Assembly (NCBI RefSeq): GCF_008244685.1
Contig: NZ_VTFT01000003.1
Location: 62,001-126,000, forward strand
Origin: Luteimonas viscosa
GTDB taxonomy: Bacteria > Pseudomonadota > Gammaproteobacteria > Xanthomonadales > Xanthomonadaceae
Length of the DNA: 64,000 nt
Reading direction: 5' to 3'
Below the pieces are notes generated by a model. That model saw nothing but the letters and a program-made list of their open reading frames with translations. It was not told the origin of the DNA and ran no database searches. Both the position numbers and the translations under genes were made by a program. Positions 17,255 through 27,159 of the stretch are shown one piece after another (the first letter of the stretch is position 1; each line of letters opens with the position of its first letter).

Positions 17255-17605
17255 TTAGACCGACGGATTCATCGAGCAGGTAGCGGTGTCTGCGTCGCAG
17301 GTGGTCTGGGCAGAACCAGGAGTCCGCGGGGTGAACTGAATAGATGCCCCGGTCCGGATCTGTGTCGTCGTCAGGGTGACAGCGTTCGTGCAAGCTTCCT
17401 GCGGCGCGGCGTCGATGGTCATATCCGACTGGCCGGCAGCCACGGCCGAGTTCATGTACGCCTTGGCCTCGGACTGGCAGGCGCCTTCGGCCGAGCGAAC
17501 GCGGTAGTCGTTGTACGCCGGCAGCGCGATGGCGGCCAGGATGGCGATGATCGCGACGACGATCATCAGTTCGATCAGGGTGAAGCCTTTCTGCATCTTC
17601 TTCAT
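17255..17605 (-). CDS. pilA: Type IV pilin (short form), copy 2, probable major pilin
   Basis: This 116-residue prepilin has leader MKKMQKG, cleavage before Phe8, N-helix [20 protein letters not shown] and the essential Glu at residue 12. The mature chain is about 109 residues, short for a IVa pilin. Cysteines at 43, 72, 103 and 110 align with those of the other pilin, so two disulfides per subunit are likely, the last closing the loop CDADTATC. The ATG at 17605 has an upstream AGGGGA ribosome binding site. Own sigma-54 promoter (17711-17726) plus strong terminator suggest a high-level monocistronic mRNA, as expected for the major pilin; that choice between the two pilins is inference. Base composition is less G+C-rich than the housekeeping genes. 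Confidence 0.93.
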   Translation of the reverse strand: MKKMQKGFTLIELMIVVAIIAILAAIALPAYNDYRVRSAEGACQSEAKAYMNSAVAAGQSDMTIDAAPQEACTNAVTLTTTQIRTGASIQFTPRTPGSAQTTCDADTATCSMNPSV

Positions 17606-18083
17606 GGTGGTGAATCCCCTAGGAGTGGATTTGAACTTCACGTGCCCTGTGGCCGGCCGATACCGGGTCCTGTGGGCAGCCGTGCAACAGCGCACGTGCC
17701 AACGAATTAACGCAGAGAGCGTGCCAACGTGGCAACCGTGGCGACTCACTGCGGCGATAGTGTGCAACGTCACAGTATTGGCCTTGCATTGTGGCTGGCC
17801 GCCCTCGATCAAGGAAAAGAATCGTCAGAAAGTGACGTTTATGGACAGTCTTGGTCACCTGCCTCTGCAGAGGTCGACGAAATTGTGATCCTGGTCGGGA
17901 ATCCAGTCTGTCCGATGGCGCACGTCGCAGCGGTGGCGACCTGACGCTGGGGTGGAAACGCTGTTGGACTGGCGCGCGGCGCGAGCTGCCCCGATCGGGT
18001 GCCTTGGCGGGAGGCGCCGGAAAAAAGGCAGGGACTCGTCAACGCCGTGCAGCGGCTTGCGCCGTCGACGCGCCATCCGGAGC
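17606..18083. other. Regulatory region between pilR and the second pilin gene
   Basis: This 478-base stretch contains no credible gene and is AT-richer than its surroundings, as regulatory DNA often is. It holds the 5' leader and sigma-54 promoter of the second pilin gene. It also holds a CGTCA-N5-TGACG inverted repeat at 17823-17837 and the untranslated downstream region of pilR. A second TGGCACG match begins at 17701 and runs left on the minus strand, but it lacks a proper -12 GC. Confidence 0.7.
17711..17726 (-). promoter_or_regulatory. Predicted sigma-54 (-24/-12) promoter of the second pilin gene
   Basis: On the minus strand the site reads TGGCACGCTCTCTGCG. It keeps the full -24 element TGGCACG and the GC of the -12 element at the exact 10-base spacing, with C for T at one -12 position. 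The transcript would have a leader of about 95 bases. PilR from the adjacent gene is the likely activator. Confidence 0.7.
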
Positions 18084-19490
<1,407 letters not shown>

Positions 19491-19563
19491 GGAAATGGGG
19501 CGGCCGTCGCAAGGTGACCAATATTGACAGTTTTTGACGCAGGTGACGAGGGTGCCGGCCGGG

Positions 19564-19662
19564 CCCTCATCCGCCCTTCGGGCACCTTCTCCCGCCAAGC
19601 GGGAGAAGGGAGGCGGCTTTGGAACCCCTCTCCCGCTTGCGGGAGAGGGGCAGGGGTGAGGG
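19564..19662. repeat. Two-hairpin intergenic repeat (family A), pilR side of the DUF559 gene
   Basis: A complete copy of about 99 bases starts CCCTCATCCGCCCTTCGGGC, carries the hairpin CTTCTCCCGC-CAA-GCGGGAGAAG, then the hairpin CCCCTCTCCCGC-TT-GCGGGAGAGGGG, and ends CAGGGGTGAGGG. The outer ends CCCTCA and TGAGGG are themselves inverted. Matching copies sit on the other side of the DUF559 gene at 20120 and 20310. Confidence 0.93.
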
Positions 19663-19754
19663 GCCGTTCGCCTACGTCGTAATCAGGCTTTTCCGATGGC
19701 GTGCCATGCGTCTCCCGGTGAACCTGCAGCGTGTGCGACATGGAGGACGCCAGG

Positions 19755-20114
19755 ATGCGGACCACGACGACCAGGGCCGATGCGCGCCGGTTGCGGCAAG
19801 CGATGACCGATGCGGAGCTGCGGCTCTGGTTCCACCTGCGCAATCGTGCGTGCAGCGGCTGGAAGTTCCGCAGGCAGCGTCCGGTAGGCCCGTTCTTCGT
19901 CGATTTCATCTGCGTGGAGGCGGGACTCGTGGTCGAGGCCGACGGCAGCCAGCACCTGGCGTCGCTCTCGGATAGGCGCCGCACGCGCTTCCTCGAAAGT
20001 CGCGGGCTGGAGGTGCTGAGGTTCTGGAACGACGATGTGTTGCTGCGAACGGACGTTGTTCTGGAGGTGATCCATGCGGCGCCGGCGAGGCGGGGAGTGG
20101 CACGGCACGGCTGA
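19755..20114 (+). CDS. DUF559-family endonuclease-like protein (Vsr/PD-(D/E)xK fold)
   Basis: This 119-residue protein matches the DUF559 family, small proteins with a very-short-patch-repair-like nuclease fold and no settled function. Visible features are LRLWFHLRNRACSGWKFRRQ, then GPFFVDFICVEAGLVVEADG followed by SQH (putative active-site Asp50, Glu61, Asp63 and His67), RTRFLESRGLEVLRFWNDDVL, and a basic C-terminus. The ATG at 19755 is chosen because GGAGG lies 8 bases upstream; GTG 19731 and ATG 19740 are alternatives. It is the only plus-strand gene between pilR and pilS and is bracketed by copies of the family A repeat. That suggests the gene and repeats arrived together, as RAYT transposases do with REP sequences. 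That analogy is inference. Confidence 0.85.
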   Translation: MRTTTTRADARRLRQAMTDAELRLWFHLRNRACSGWKFRRQRPVGPFFVDFICVEAGLVVEADGSQHLASLSDRRRTRFLESRGLEVLRFWNDDVLLRTDVVLEVIHAAPARRGVARHG

Positions 20115-20119
20115 GCAGG

Positions 20120-20292
20120 CCCTCATCCGCCCTTCGGGCACCTTCTCCCGCGGAGCGGGAGAAGGGAGGCGGAGCGGGAGAAGGGAGGCGGAGCGGGGGA
20201 AGGGAGGCGGAGCTGGAGAAGGGGCAGCCGGGCGGAGAAGGGGCGGCGTTGGAACCCCTCTCCCGCTTGCGGGAGAGGGGCAGGGGTGAGGG
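20120..20292. repeat. Family A repeat unit with internal 19-base tandem expansion
   Basis: The unit has the same ends and two hairpins as the copy at 19564. Between them lies a tandem array at about 20151-20227, in which a 19-base unit CGGAGCGGGAGAAGGGAGG is repeated about four times with drift. The array duplicates the right arm of the first hairpin, consistent with slippage. Confidence 0.9.
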
Positions 20293-20309
20293 TCTGGACG
20301 AAGGGTCTT

Positions 20310-20445
20310 CCCTCATCCGCCCTTCGGGCACCTTCTCCCGCACGCGGGAGAAGGGACAGCCAAGCGGGAGCAGGGACAGCCAAGCGGGAGCAGGGACGGC
20401 TGTGGAACCCCTCTCCCGCCTGCGGGAGAGGGGCAGGGGTGAGGG
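20310..20445. repeat. Family A repeat unit with internal 20-base tandem duplication
   Basis: This third copy near the DUF559 gene starts CCCTCATCCGCCCTTCGGGC and ends CAGGGGTGAGGG. After the first hairpin, a 20-base unit ACAGCCAAGCGGGAGCAGGG is present twice (about 20355-20394). It is in the same orientation as the unit at 20120. Confidence 0.9.
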
Positions 20446-20470
20446 CCCGGAAGCACCGGGCGGCCGGCGC

Positions 20471-22093
20471 TCAGGTCCGCAGCAGGGCGTGCTGCGGCGG
20501 CAGGGTGACGCGGAAGCAGGCGCCGCCGCCGGGCACCGAGACGTACTCCAGTTCGGCCTCGTTGGCGCGGCAGAGTTCATGGGCGATGTACAGGCCCAGG
20601 CCGGTGCCGTTCTCGGAGGTGGTGAAGAACGGCCGGAACAACTGCGAGGCCACGGCCTCGGGGATGCCCGGGCCACGGTCGAGGATGCTGATCCTCGGCG
20701 TCCGGTCCTCTTCCTCCAGGTGCAGCGCGATGCGGGGCTTCTCGCCCGGCAGGTGGCCGTAGCGCACCGCGTTGTTGACCAGCGCGGTGACGATCTGCTG
20801 CAGGTGGCGCGGGTCGAACATCACCGGCAGCCTGGCGAGGTCGCCGGTGACGCGGATCTGGGCGTTGTCCTCCGGCACGATCAGCCGGTATTCCTCGATG
20901 AAGTGGCGCGCGAAGTTGACCAGGTCGATGCGCTCGGGCTTGGCGCGTTCGCGGCGGGCGAGGCCGAGCACGCTTTCGACGATGCCGTTGGTGCGCAGGC
21001 ACTGCTGGTGGATGATCTGCAGCAGGCGGCGGTCGCTGGTGGACAGGTCGTGCGATTCCTCGAGCAGCTGCGTGGCGTAGCTGATCGCGGCCAGCGGGTT
21101 GCGGATCTCGTGGGCGAGGCTGGCGGAGAAGCGGCCCATCGCGGCCAGGGTGAGCGATTCGGCGCGGCGCGACAGCAGCGAGGTGTCGTCGAGGAACACC
21201 AGGGTGGAATCGCTGGTGGCGAGCAGGCGCGCGAACCGGGGCAGCACGTCGGTCTGGCCGGTGCCGCAGGCCATCGGCATCTCGTTCTGCTGCCCGTCCT
21301 GCAGCCATTGCGCCAGGCGCATGGCCAGTTCGGGGGCGACCTTGGCCAGTTCCTTGCCGTGCATGCCGTGGTCGTCGCGGTCCTCTTCGTCGCGCAGCAG
21401 CAGTTGCGCGGCCTCGTTGGCCATGCGCACGCGGCCGCCGCCGTCGACCAGCATCACCCCGGTGCGCATGCGCCGGATGATCAGTTCGTTGATCTCGGCG
21501 AGGTTGGCGGCCTCGGCGCCGCGCTGGTCGGCCAGCAGCTGGGTGGTGCGCACCTGGCGGCCGAGGTGGTGCATCAGCGCGGCGACCGCGAAGTAGCCGA
21601 CCGAGAACATCAGCACCTCGGCCAGCGGCCGGTAGGCATGCACCTGCTCGACTCGATCCCAGATGTACTCGCCCCCCAGCGCGAGGGACGCCGCCGTGGC
21701 GAAGGCCATGCTCCAGCGCATCGACAGGAACAGCGAGGCGGCGGCGATGTTGAACACCAGCATCAGCGCGATGCCGGGGCCGGCGCCGGGCATGGCATGC
21801 GTGGCCAGCAGCACGACCACGATGTCGATCGAGATGCCGGCGACCACGTGCGGCACGAAGCCGCCGGGCAGCCGCCGCGCGTGCATCAGCAGGCCGAGCG
21901 ACAGCACCAGGTAGGCCACCGCCACGCCCTGGGCGAGCGCGGGCAGGTGCATCGTCCCGATCAGTGCCCCGGCAGGGCTGAAGACCACCAGCGCCAGCAG
22001 CGCCGATTCGAGGACCCGGTACAGCGCGAACAGGTAGAGTTCGCGACGCAACGACTGGCTATGGGCGGGATGGTCGGCGTCGGGTGCGGCCAA
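20471..22093 (-). CDS. pilS: Pilus sensor histidine kinase PilS
   Basis: PilS is the inner-membrane histidine kinase that controls PilR. The protein has about six N-terminal membrane segments ([18 protein letters not shown] through [19 protein letters not shown]) and a PAS-like region ([19 protein letters not shown]). The phospho-acceptor box [20 protein letters not shown] has its His near residue 326. The ATPase domain shows the N box (VNNAVRYGH), ILDRGPGIP and [14 protein letters not shown]. No ATG lies close to the expected N-terminus. A TTG at 22093 gives the usual length of about 540 residues. A longer same-frame reading runs into sucC and is not credible. The gene is divergent from sucC and followed by family A repeats. 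Confidence 0.93.
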   Translation of the reverse strand: MAAPDADHPAHSQSLRRELYLFALYRVLESALLALVVFSPAGALIGTMHLPALAQGVAVAYLVLSLGLLMHARRLPGGFVPHVVAGISIDIVVVLLATHAMPGAGPGIALMLVFNIAAASLFLSMRWSMAFATAASLALGGEYIWDRVEQVHAYRPLAEVLMFSVGYFAVAALMHHLGRQVRTTQLLADQRGAEAANLAEINELIIRRMRTGVMLVDGGGRVRMANEAAQLLLRDEEDRDDHGMHGKELAKVAPELAMRLAQWLQDGQQNEMPMACGTGQTDVLPRFARLLATSDSTLVFLDDTSLLSRRAESLTLAAMGRFSASLAHEIRNPLAAISYATQLLEESHDLSTSDRRLLQIIHQQCLRTNGIVESVLGLARRERAKPERIDLVNFARHFIEEYRLIVPEDNAQIRVTGDLARLPVMFDPRHLQQIVTALVNNAVRYGHLPGEKPRIALHLEEEDRTPRISILDRGPGIPEAVASQLFRPFFTTSENGTGLGLYIAHELCRANEAELEYVSVPGGGACFRVTLPPQHALLRT

Positions 22094-22276
22094 GGGGACA
22101 TCGGCGCGATGGAGTGGGCCGGAGTATAGGCATGGATCGGCCCCGGGGCGCTGCAGGCCGCCCCGGAGGGCCGACTTTGCCCGCGGGCGTCGCATCGGCG
22201 AGAATACGCGGCCGCGTGCCGCCAGCTGGCCTCCGGGTCCGGGCCGCGACGCGATCCTCCCCAGCACGGACCCCAC

Positions 22277-23446
<1,170 letters not shown>

Positions 23447-23451
23447 CAACT

Positions 23452-23555
23452 CCCTTCTCCCGCTCGCGGGAGAAGGTGCCCCGACAGGGGCGGATGAGGG
23501 CGCTTTCCGGAGCCTGCCCTCACCCCAACCCCTCTCCCGCATGCGGGAGAGGGGC
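23452..23555. repeat. Family A repeat between sucC and sucD
   Basis: The two hairpins CCTTCTCCCGC-TC-GCGGGAGAAGG and CCCCTCTCCCGC-AT-GCGGGAGAGGGG are present. They are arranged so that the GGATGAGGG and CCCTCACCCC ends face each other, a permuted arrangement of the unit at 19564. It lies 5 bases after the sucC stop and 25 bases before the sucD start. Confidence 0.92.
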
Positions 23556-23580
23556 TCCAGAACCCAAGGAAACACATCAG

Positions 23581-24456
23581 ATGAGCGTTTTGGTCAACAG
23601 GAACACCAAGGTGATCGTGCAGGGCTTCACCGGCCAGCAGGGCACCTTCCACGCCGAGCAGATGCTCGATTACGGTACGAAGGTCGTCGGCGGCGTGACC
23701 CCCGGCAAGGGCGGCAGCGAGCACCTCGGCCTGCCGGTCTTCAATACCGTGCGCGATGCGGTCACCGAGACCGGCGCCGACGCGTCGGTGATCTACGTGC
23801 CGCCGCCGTTCGCGGCCGACGCGATCCTCGAGGCGGCCGATGCCGGCATCAAGGTCATCGTGTGCATCACCGAGGGCATCCCGGTGCTGGACATGCTGCG
23901 GGTCAAGAACGCGCTCAAGGGCTACGACGACGTCGTGCTGATCGGCCCCAACTGCCCGGGCGTGATCACCCCCGGCGAGTGCAAGATCGGCATCATGCCC
24001 GGCCACATCCACAAGCCGGGCAAGGTGGGCATCGTCTCGCGCAGCGGCACGCTCACCTACGAAGCGGTCAAGCAGACGACCGACGCCGGCCTGGGCCAGT
24101 CGACCTGCATCGGCATCGGCGGCGACCCGATCAACGGCACCAACTTCATCGACGCGCTGAAGCTGTTCCAGGACGATCCGCAGACCGAGGGCATCATCCT
24201 GGTCGGCGAGATCGGCGGCAGCGCGGAAGAGGAAGCGGCCGAGTACATCGCCGAATTCGTGACCAAGCCGGTGGTCGGCTTCATCGCCGGCGCCTCGGCC
24301 CCCAAGGGCAAGCGCATGGGCCATGCCGGCGCGATCGCCTCGGGCGGATCGGGCACGGCCGAGGGCAAGTTCGCGGCGCTGGAGAAGGCGGGGGTGACCA
24401 CGGTGAAGTCGCCGGGCGACCTGGGCGCCGCGATCGCGAAGCGGCTCAACGGCTGA
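23581..24456 (+). CDS. sucD: Succinyl-CoA synthetase (ADP-forming) subunit alpha
   Basis: This 291-residue subunit carries the CoA-binding Rossmann domain ([20 protein letters not shown] at the start, [20 protein letters not shown]) and the phosphohistidine active site in [17 protein letters not shown], with the His near residue 248. It forms the enzyme with SucC. AAGGAAA precedes the ATG at 23581. A GC-rich terminator-like hairpin follows at 24480-24505. Length and motifs are standard. Confidence 0.98.
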   Translation: MSVLVNRNTKVIVQGFTGQQGTFHAEQMLDYGTKVVGGVTPGKGGSEHLGLPVFNTVRDAVTETGADASVIYVPPPFAADAILEAADAGIKVIVCITEGIPVLDMLRVKNALKGYDDVVLIGPNCPGVITPGECKIGIMPGHIHKPGKVGIVSRSGTLTYEAVKQTTDAGLGQSTCIGIGGDPINGTNFIDALKLFQDDPQTEGIILVGEIGGSAEEEAAEYIAEFVTKPVVGFIAGASAPKGKRMGHAGAIASGGSGTAEGKFAALEKAGVTTVKSPGDLGAAIAKRLNG

Positions 24457-24479
24457 TCCGTCGCTGCCAGGCCCCCAGT

Positions 24480-24505
24480 GGAAGGCCGCCTCCGGGCGGC
24501 CTTCC
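24480..24505 (+). terminator. Terminator-like hairpin after sucD
   Basis: An 11-base stem, GGAAGGCCGCC with GGCGGCCTTCC, encloses a TCCG tetraloop. It is followed by GTGTTCC rather than a full U-run. Its position 24 bases after the sucD stop fits a transcription terminator of the sucCD operon. Confidence 0.75.
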
Positions 24506-24611
24506 GTGTTCCGGGGCCACCGGAAACGGGGGGCAACTGTGCGCCCGGCCCCGGGATTGACATGCACGCGGTGAATGCGCATGATCGATGCGTATGACAC
24601 GGAGTGCTCCG

Positions 24612-24860
24612 ATGCGCATTCGCGAAGACTATGCCGGGTACGGCAAGCGTGCCGCCAACGTCAGCGTCAACCAGGGGCTGCTCGATGCGGCGAAGGCGCT
24701 CGACATCAACCTGTCGGCCACGCTGGAGCGCGCGCTGGAGCAGGAGGTGCGCGCGCGCAAGCGGCAGCGCTGGCTGGAGGAGAACCGGGAAGCCATCGAA
24801 GGCTACAACGCCTGGGTGGCCGAGCATGGCGTGTTCAGTCCGATGTTCCGCAAGCGCTGA
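24612..24860 (+). CDS. ccdA: CcdA-type antitoxin
   Basis: This 82-residue protein fits the CcdA antitoxin family: a ribbon-helix-helix N-terminal DNA-binding domain (RAANVSVNQGLLDAAKALDINLSATLERALEQEV) followed by an acidic, flexible toxin-binding C-terminus (WLEENREAIEGYNAWVAEHGVFSPMFRKR). CcdA neutralises CcdB and represses its own operon. The ATG at 24612 follows an ACGGAG ribosome binding site; upstream ATGs lack support. Its stop overlaps the ccdB start (TGATG), the usual coupling of the pair. Confidence 0.9.
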   Translation: MRIREDYAGYGKRAANVSVNQGLLDAAKALDINLSATLERALEQEVRARKRQRWLEENREAIEGYNAWVAEHGVFSPMFRKR

Positions 24861-25180
24861 TGCACCAGTTCACCGCCTACCGCAATCGCGACGAAGGCAC
24901 GCGCGCGGTGTATCCGCTGCTGCTCAACGTGCAGAGCGACCTGATCGAGGAGACCGGCACCCGGGTGGTGGTGCCGATGGTGCCCGTGAACGCGCGCCGC
25001 CGGGCGCCCGTCATCTCCTCCCTGGCGCCGGTGATCGAGGTCAACGGCAAGCCGCACGTGCTGGTGGTTCCGCTGCTGGCCGCGACCGAGGTCGCCGACC
25101 TGGGCGCGGCCGAGGCCGACCTGTCGGGCGAGCGGGCGACGATCCTGGCCGCGCTGGACCTGCTGATCTCGGGAATCTGA
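24860..25180 (+). CDS. ccdB: CcdB-type gyrase-poisoning toxin
   Basis: This 106-residue protein aligns with CcdB: MHQFTAYRNRD at the start, YPLLLNVQSDLIEETGTRVVVPM, INPVIEV-like (LAPVIEVNGKPHVLVVPLLAAT), and a C-terminal helix ending ALDLLISGI. The C-terminal Trp-Gly-Ile that CcdB uses against gyrase is here Ser-Gly-Ile, so the Trp is missing while the terminal Gly-Ile is kept. Toxicity cannot be assumed. It is coupled to ccdA, and nadE begins one base after its stop. The pair is chromosomal, between housekeeping genes. Confidence 0.88.
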   Translation: MHQFTAYRNRDEGTRAVYPLLLNVQSDLIEETGTRVVVPMVPVNARRRAPVISSLAPVIEVNGKPHVLVVPLLAATEVADLGAAEADLSGERATILAALDLLISGI

Positions 25181-25181
25181 C

Positions 25182-26819
25182 ATGACCGACACCCTCCGCA
25201 TCGCCATGGCCCAGTTCGACTTCCCGGTGGGCGACGTGCGCGGCAACACCGATCGCATGGCGGCGATGATCGCGGAAGCGCGCGACGAGTACGGCGCGGA
25301 CATCGTGCTGTTCCCCGAGCTGGCGATCAGCGGCTATCCGCCCGAGGACCTGCTGATGCGGCCCTCGTTCCTGGCCGACTGCGAGGCGGCGCTGCGCGAG
25401 ATCGCGAAGGCGGCGACCGGCATCGTCGCGGTGGTGGGCTGGCCGGAATCGGCGGGCAGCGTCCTCTACAATTCGGCGAGCTTCCTGCGCGCCGGCAAGG
25501 TCGAGGCGACCTACCGAAAGCGCGAGTTGCCGAACTACAACGTGTTCGACGAACGCCGCTATTTCCACGTCGATCCCGACGGCGGCAGTTGCGTGGTCGA
25601 GGTCAAGGGCGTGCCGGTGGGCGTGGTGATCTGCGAGGACCTGTGGTTCGCCGAACCGCTGGCCGACACCGCCGCCAGCGGCGCGCAGCTGGTGCTGGTG
25701 CCCAACGCCTCGCCGTTCGAGCGCGGCAAGCATGCGCAGCGCGACGCGCTGCTGTCCGAGCGCGCGAAGGAAAGCGGCGCCGCGCTGGCCTACCTCAACG
25801 TGGTCGGCGGGCAGGACGCGCTGGTGTTCGACGGCTCCTCGGTGGTGGCCGATGCCGACGGCACCGTGCATCCGGCCGCGTCCGCGTTCGCCGACCTGTG
25901 GCTGGTGGTGGACTACGACGTGGCCTCGCGCAAGTTCGCGCCGGTCGTGTGGCAGGACGACGGCGACGAGAGCATGGACGCGCTGGCCTGGCGCGCGATC
26001 GTGCGCGGGATCCGCGACTACTGCGACAAGAACGGATTCTCGAAGACGTGGCTGGGCCTGTCGGGCGGGATCGATTCGTCGATCGTGCTGGCGCTGGCGG
26101 TCGATGCGCTGGGCGCGGACAACGTCACCGCGGTGCGCATGCCTTCGCGCTACACCGCGGGGATGTCCAACGACCTCGCGCAGGAGCAGTGCGACGCGCT
26201 CGGCGTGACCCTGCTGTCGCTGCCGATCGAAAAGCCCTTCCAGGGCTTCCTCGACGCGCTGGCCACCACGTTCGAAGGCCGCGAACCCGACACCGCCGAG
26301 GAGAACCTGCAGTCGCGCACCCGCGGCGCGCTGCTGATGGCGCTGTCGAACAAGTTCGGCGGGCTGCTGCTGACCACCGGCAACAAGAGCGAATACGCGG
26401 TCGGCTACGCCACGATCTACGGCGACATGTGCGGCGGCTACGCGCCGATCAAGGACCTGTACAAGACCGAGGTCTACGGCCTGGCGAAGTGGCGCAACAC
26501 GGTCGGTGGCGCGCCGGTGATCCCGCCGGGCGTGATCTCGCGTGCGCCTTCGGCGGAACTGCGCGAGAACCAGGTCGACCAGGATTCGCTGCCGCCCTAC
26601 GACGTGCTCGACGCGATCCTGCGCCGCTACGTGGACCTGGAGCAGTCGCGCGACGACATCGTCGGCGCCGGCTTCGATGCCGCCACGGTCGAGCGCGTGC
26701 TGCGGCTGGTACGCACCAGCGAGTGGAAGCGGCACCAGGCCGCGCCGGGGCCGAAGATCTCGCGCCGCGCGTTCGGCCGCGAGCGGCGCTATCCGATCAG
26801 CAACCGATATCCGGTCTGA
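25182..26819 (+). CDS. nadE: Glutamine-dependent NAD+ synthetase
   Basis: NadE catalyses the last step of NAD synthesis, amidating deaminonicotinamide-adenine dinucleotide with glutamine nitrogen. The 545-residue form has an N-terminal nitrilase-like glutaminase domain (Glu in LFPELAISGYPPEDLL, Lys in TYRKRELPNYNVFDE, Cys in VVICEDLWF) and a C-terminal synthetase domain with the PP-loop LGLSGGIDSSIVLAL near residue 296. Length and motifs are typical of the two-domain bacterial type. The ATG lies one base after the ccdB stop with no clear ribosome binding site in the spacer, so its translation may be coupled to the toxin-antitoxin operon. Confidence 0.97.
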   Translation: MTDTLRIAMAQFDFPVGDVRGNTDRMAAMIAEARDEYGADIVLFPELAISGYPPEDLLMRPSFLADCEAALREIAKAATGIVAVVGWPESAGSVLYNSASFLRAGKVEATYRKRELPNYNVFDERRYFHVDPDGGSCVVEVKGVPVGVVICEDLWFAEPLADTAASGAQLVLVPNASPFERGKHAQRDALLSERAKESGAALAYLNVVGGQDALVFDGSSVVADADGTVHPAASAFADLWLVVDYDVASRKFAPVVWQDDGDESMDALAWRAIVRGIRDYCDKNGFSKTWLGLSGGIDSSIVLALAVDALGADNVTAVRMPSRYTAGMSNDLAQEQCDALGVTLLSLPIEKPFQGFLDALATTFEGREPDTAEENLQSRTRGALLMALSNKFGGLLLTTGNKSEYAVGYATIYGDMCGGYAPIKDLYKTEVYGLAKWRNTVGGAPVIPPGVISRAPSAELRENQVDQDSLPPYDVLDAILRRYVDLEQSRDDIVGAGFDAATVERVLRLVRTSEWKRHQAAPGPKISRRAFGRERRYPISNRYPV

Positions 26820-27159
26820 TCCTCCACGCCCATCTGATTCTCCACGGCGGACTCCCGGCTTTGCCGCCGGGCGGCCTCGCAGGCTCGAGTTGTGGAGCGC
26901 TCGGCTCCGGGGCGTCGTGGCGAGCCCGCCGCGCGTACACGCGCCGTTCCTTCCCCCGCTCGGCGGGGGAAGGTGCCGAAGGCGGATGGGGGCGCCCTCC
27001 GGCGCCACGTCGCTTCCCCCTCCGCCGGTCGGGCCGCGCCATCGGCGCGCACGTGCCGGTCACCCTGCGTGCTGCGCACGGCCGCTGCGGCGCGGACGGA
27101 CAGGTCGCGGCAGTGCGGGTTAATGTGTATGGATCGCAATGCAACGGGCACAGCAGGGC
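26820..27159. other. nadE to VKOR gap with a palindromic repeat
   Basis: This 340-base gap has no supported gene. At about 26947-26993 it holds a hairpin CTTCCCCCGCTC-GGCGGGGGAAG followed by GTGCCGAAGGCGGATGGGGG, a degenerate relative of the family A repeat. The last part, from 27100, is less G+C-rich and may hold the promoter of the VKOR gene, but no clear -35/-10 pair could be assigned. Confidence 0.6.

Larger units (their letters stand above)
20115..20470. other. Repeat-filled gap between the DUF559 gene and pilS
   Basis: This 356-base gap is almost entirely family A repeat. Two units lie head to tail (20120-20292 and 20310-20445), and each contains an internal short tandem expansion. No coding sequence is supported. 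pilS is read away from this region, so the repeats lie downstream of its stop codon. Confidence 0.85.

Noticed and set aside
17687..17701. Second TGGCACG match upstream of the second pilin gene as a sigma-54 promoter
   Set aside because: The -24 element is good but the -12 GC is missing at the required spacing; the site at 17711-17726 fits better.
20249..22129. Long plus-strand frame opposite pilS, starting in repeats
   Set aside because: It begins in family A repeat and then mirrors pilS; composition is typical of a shadow frame.
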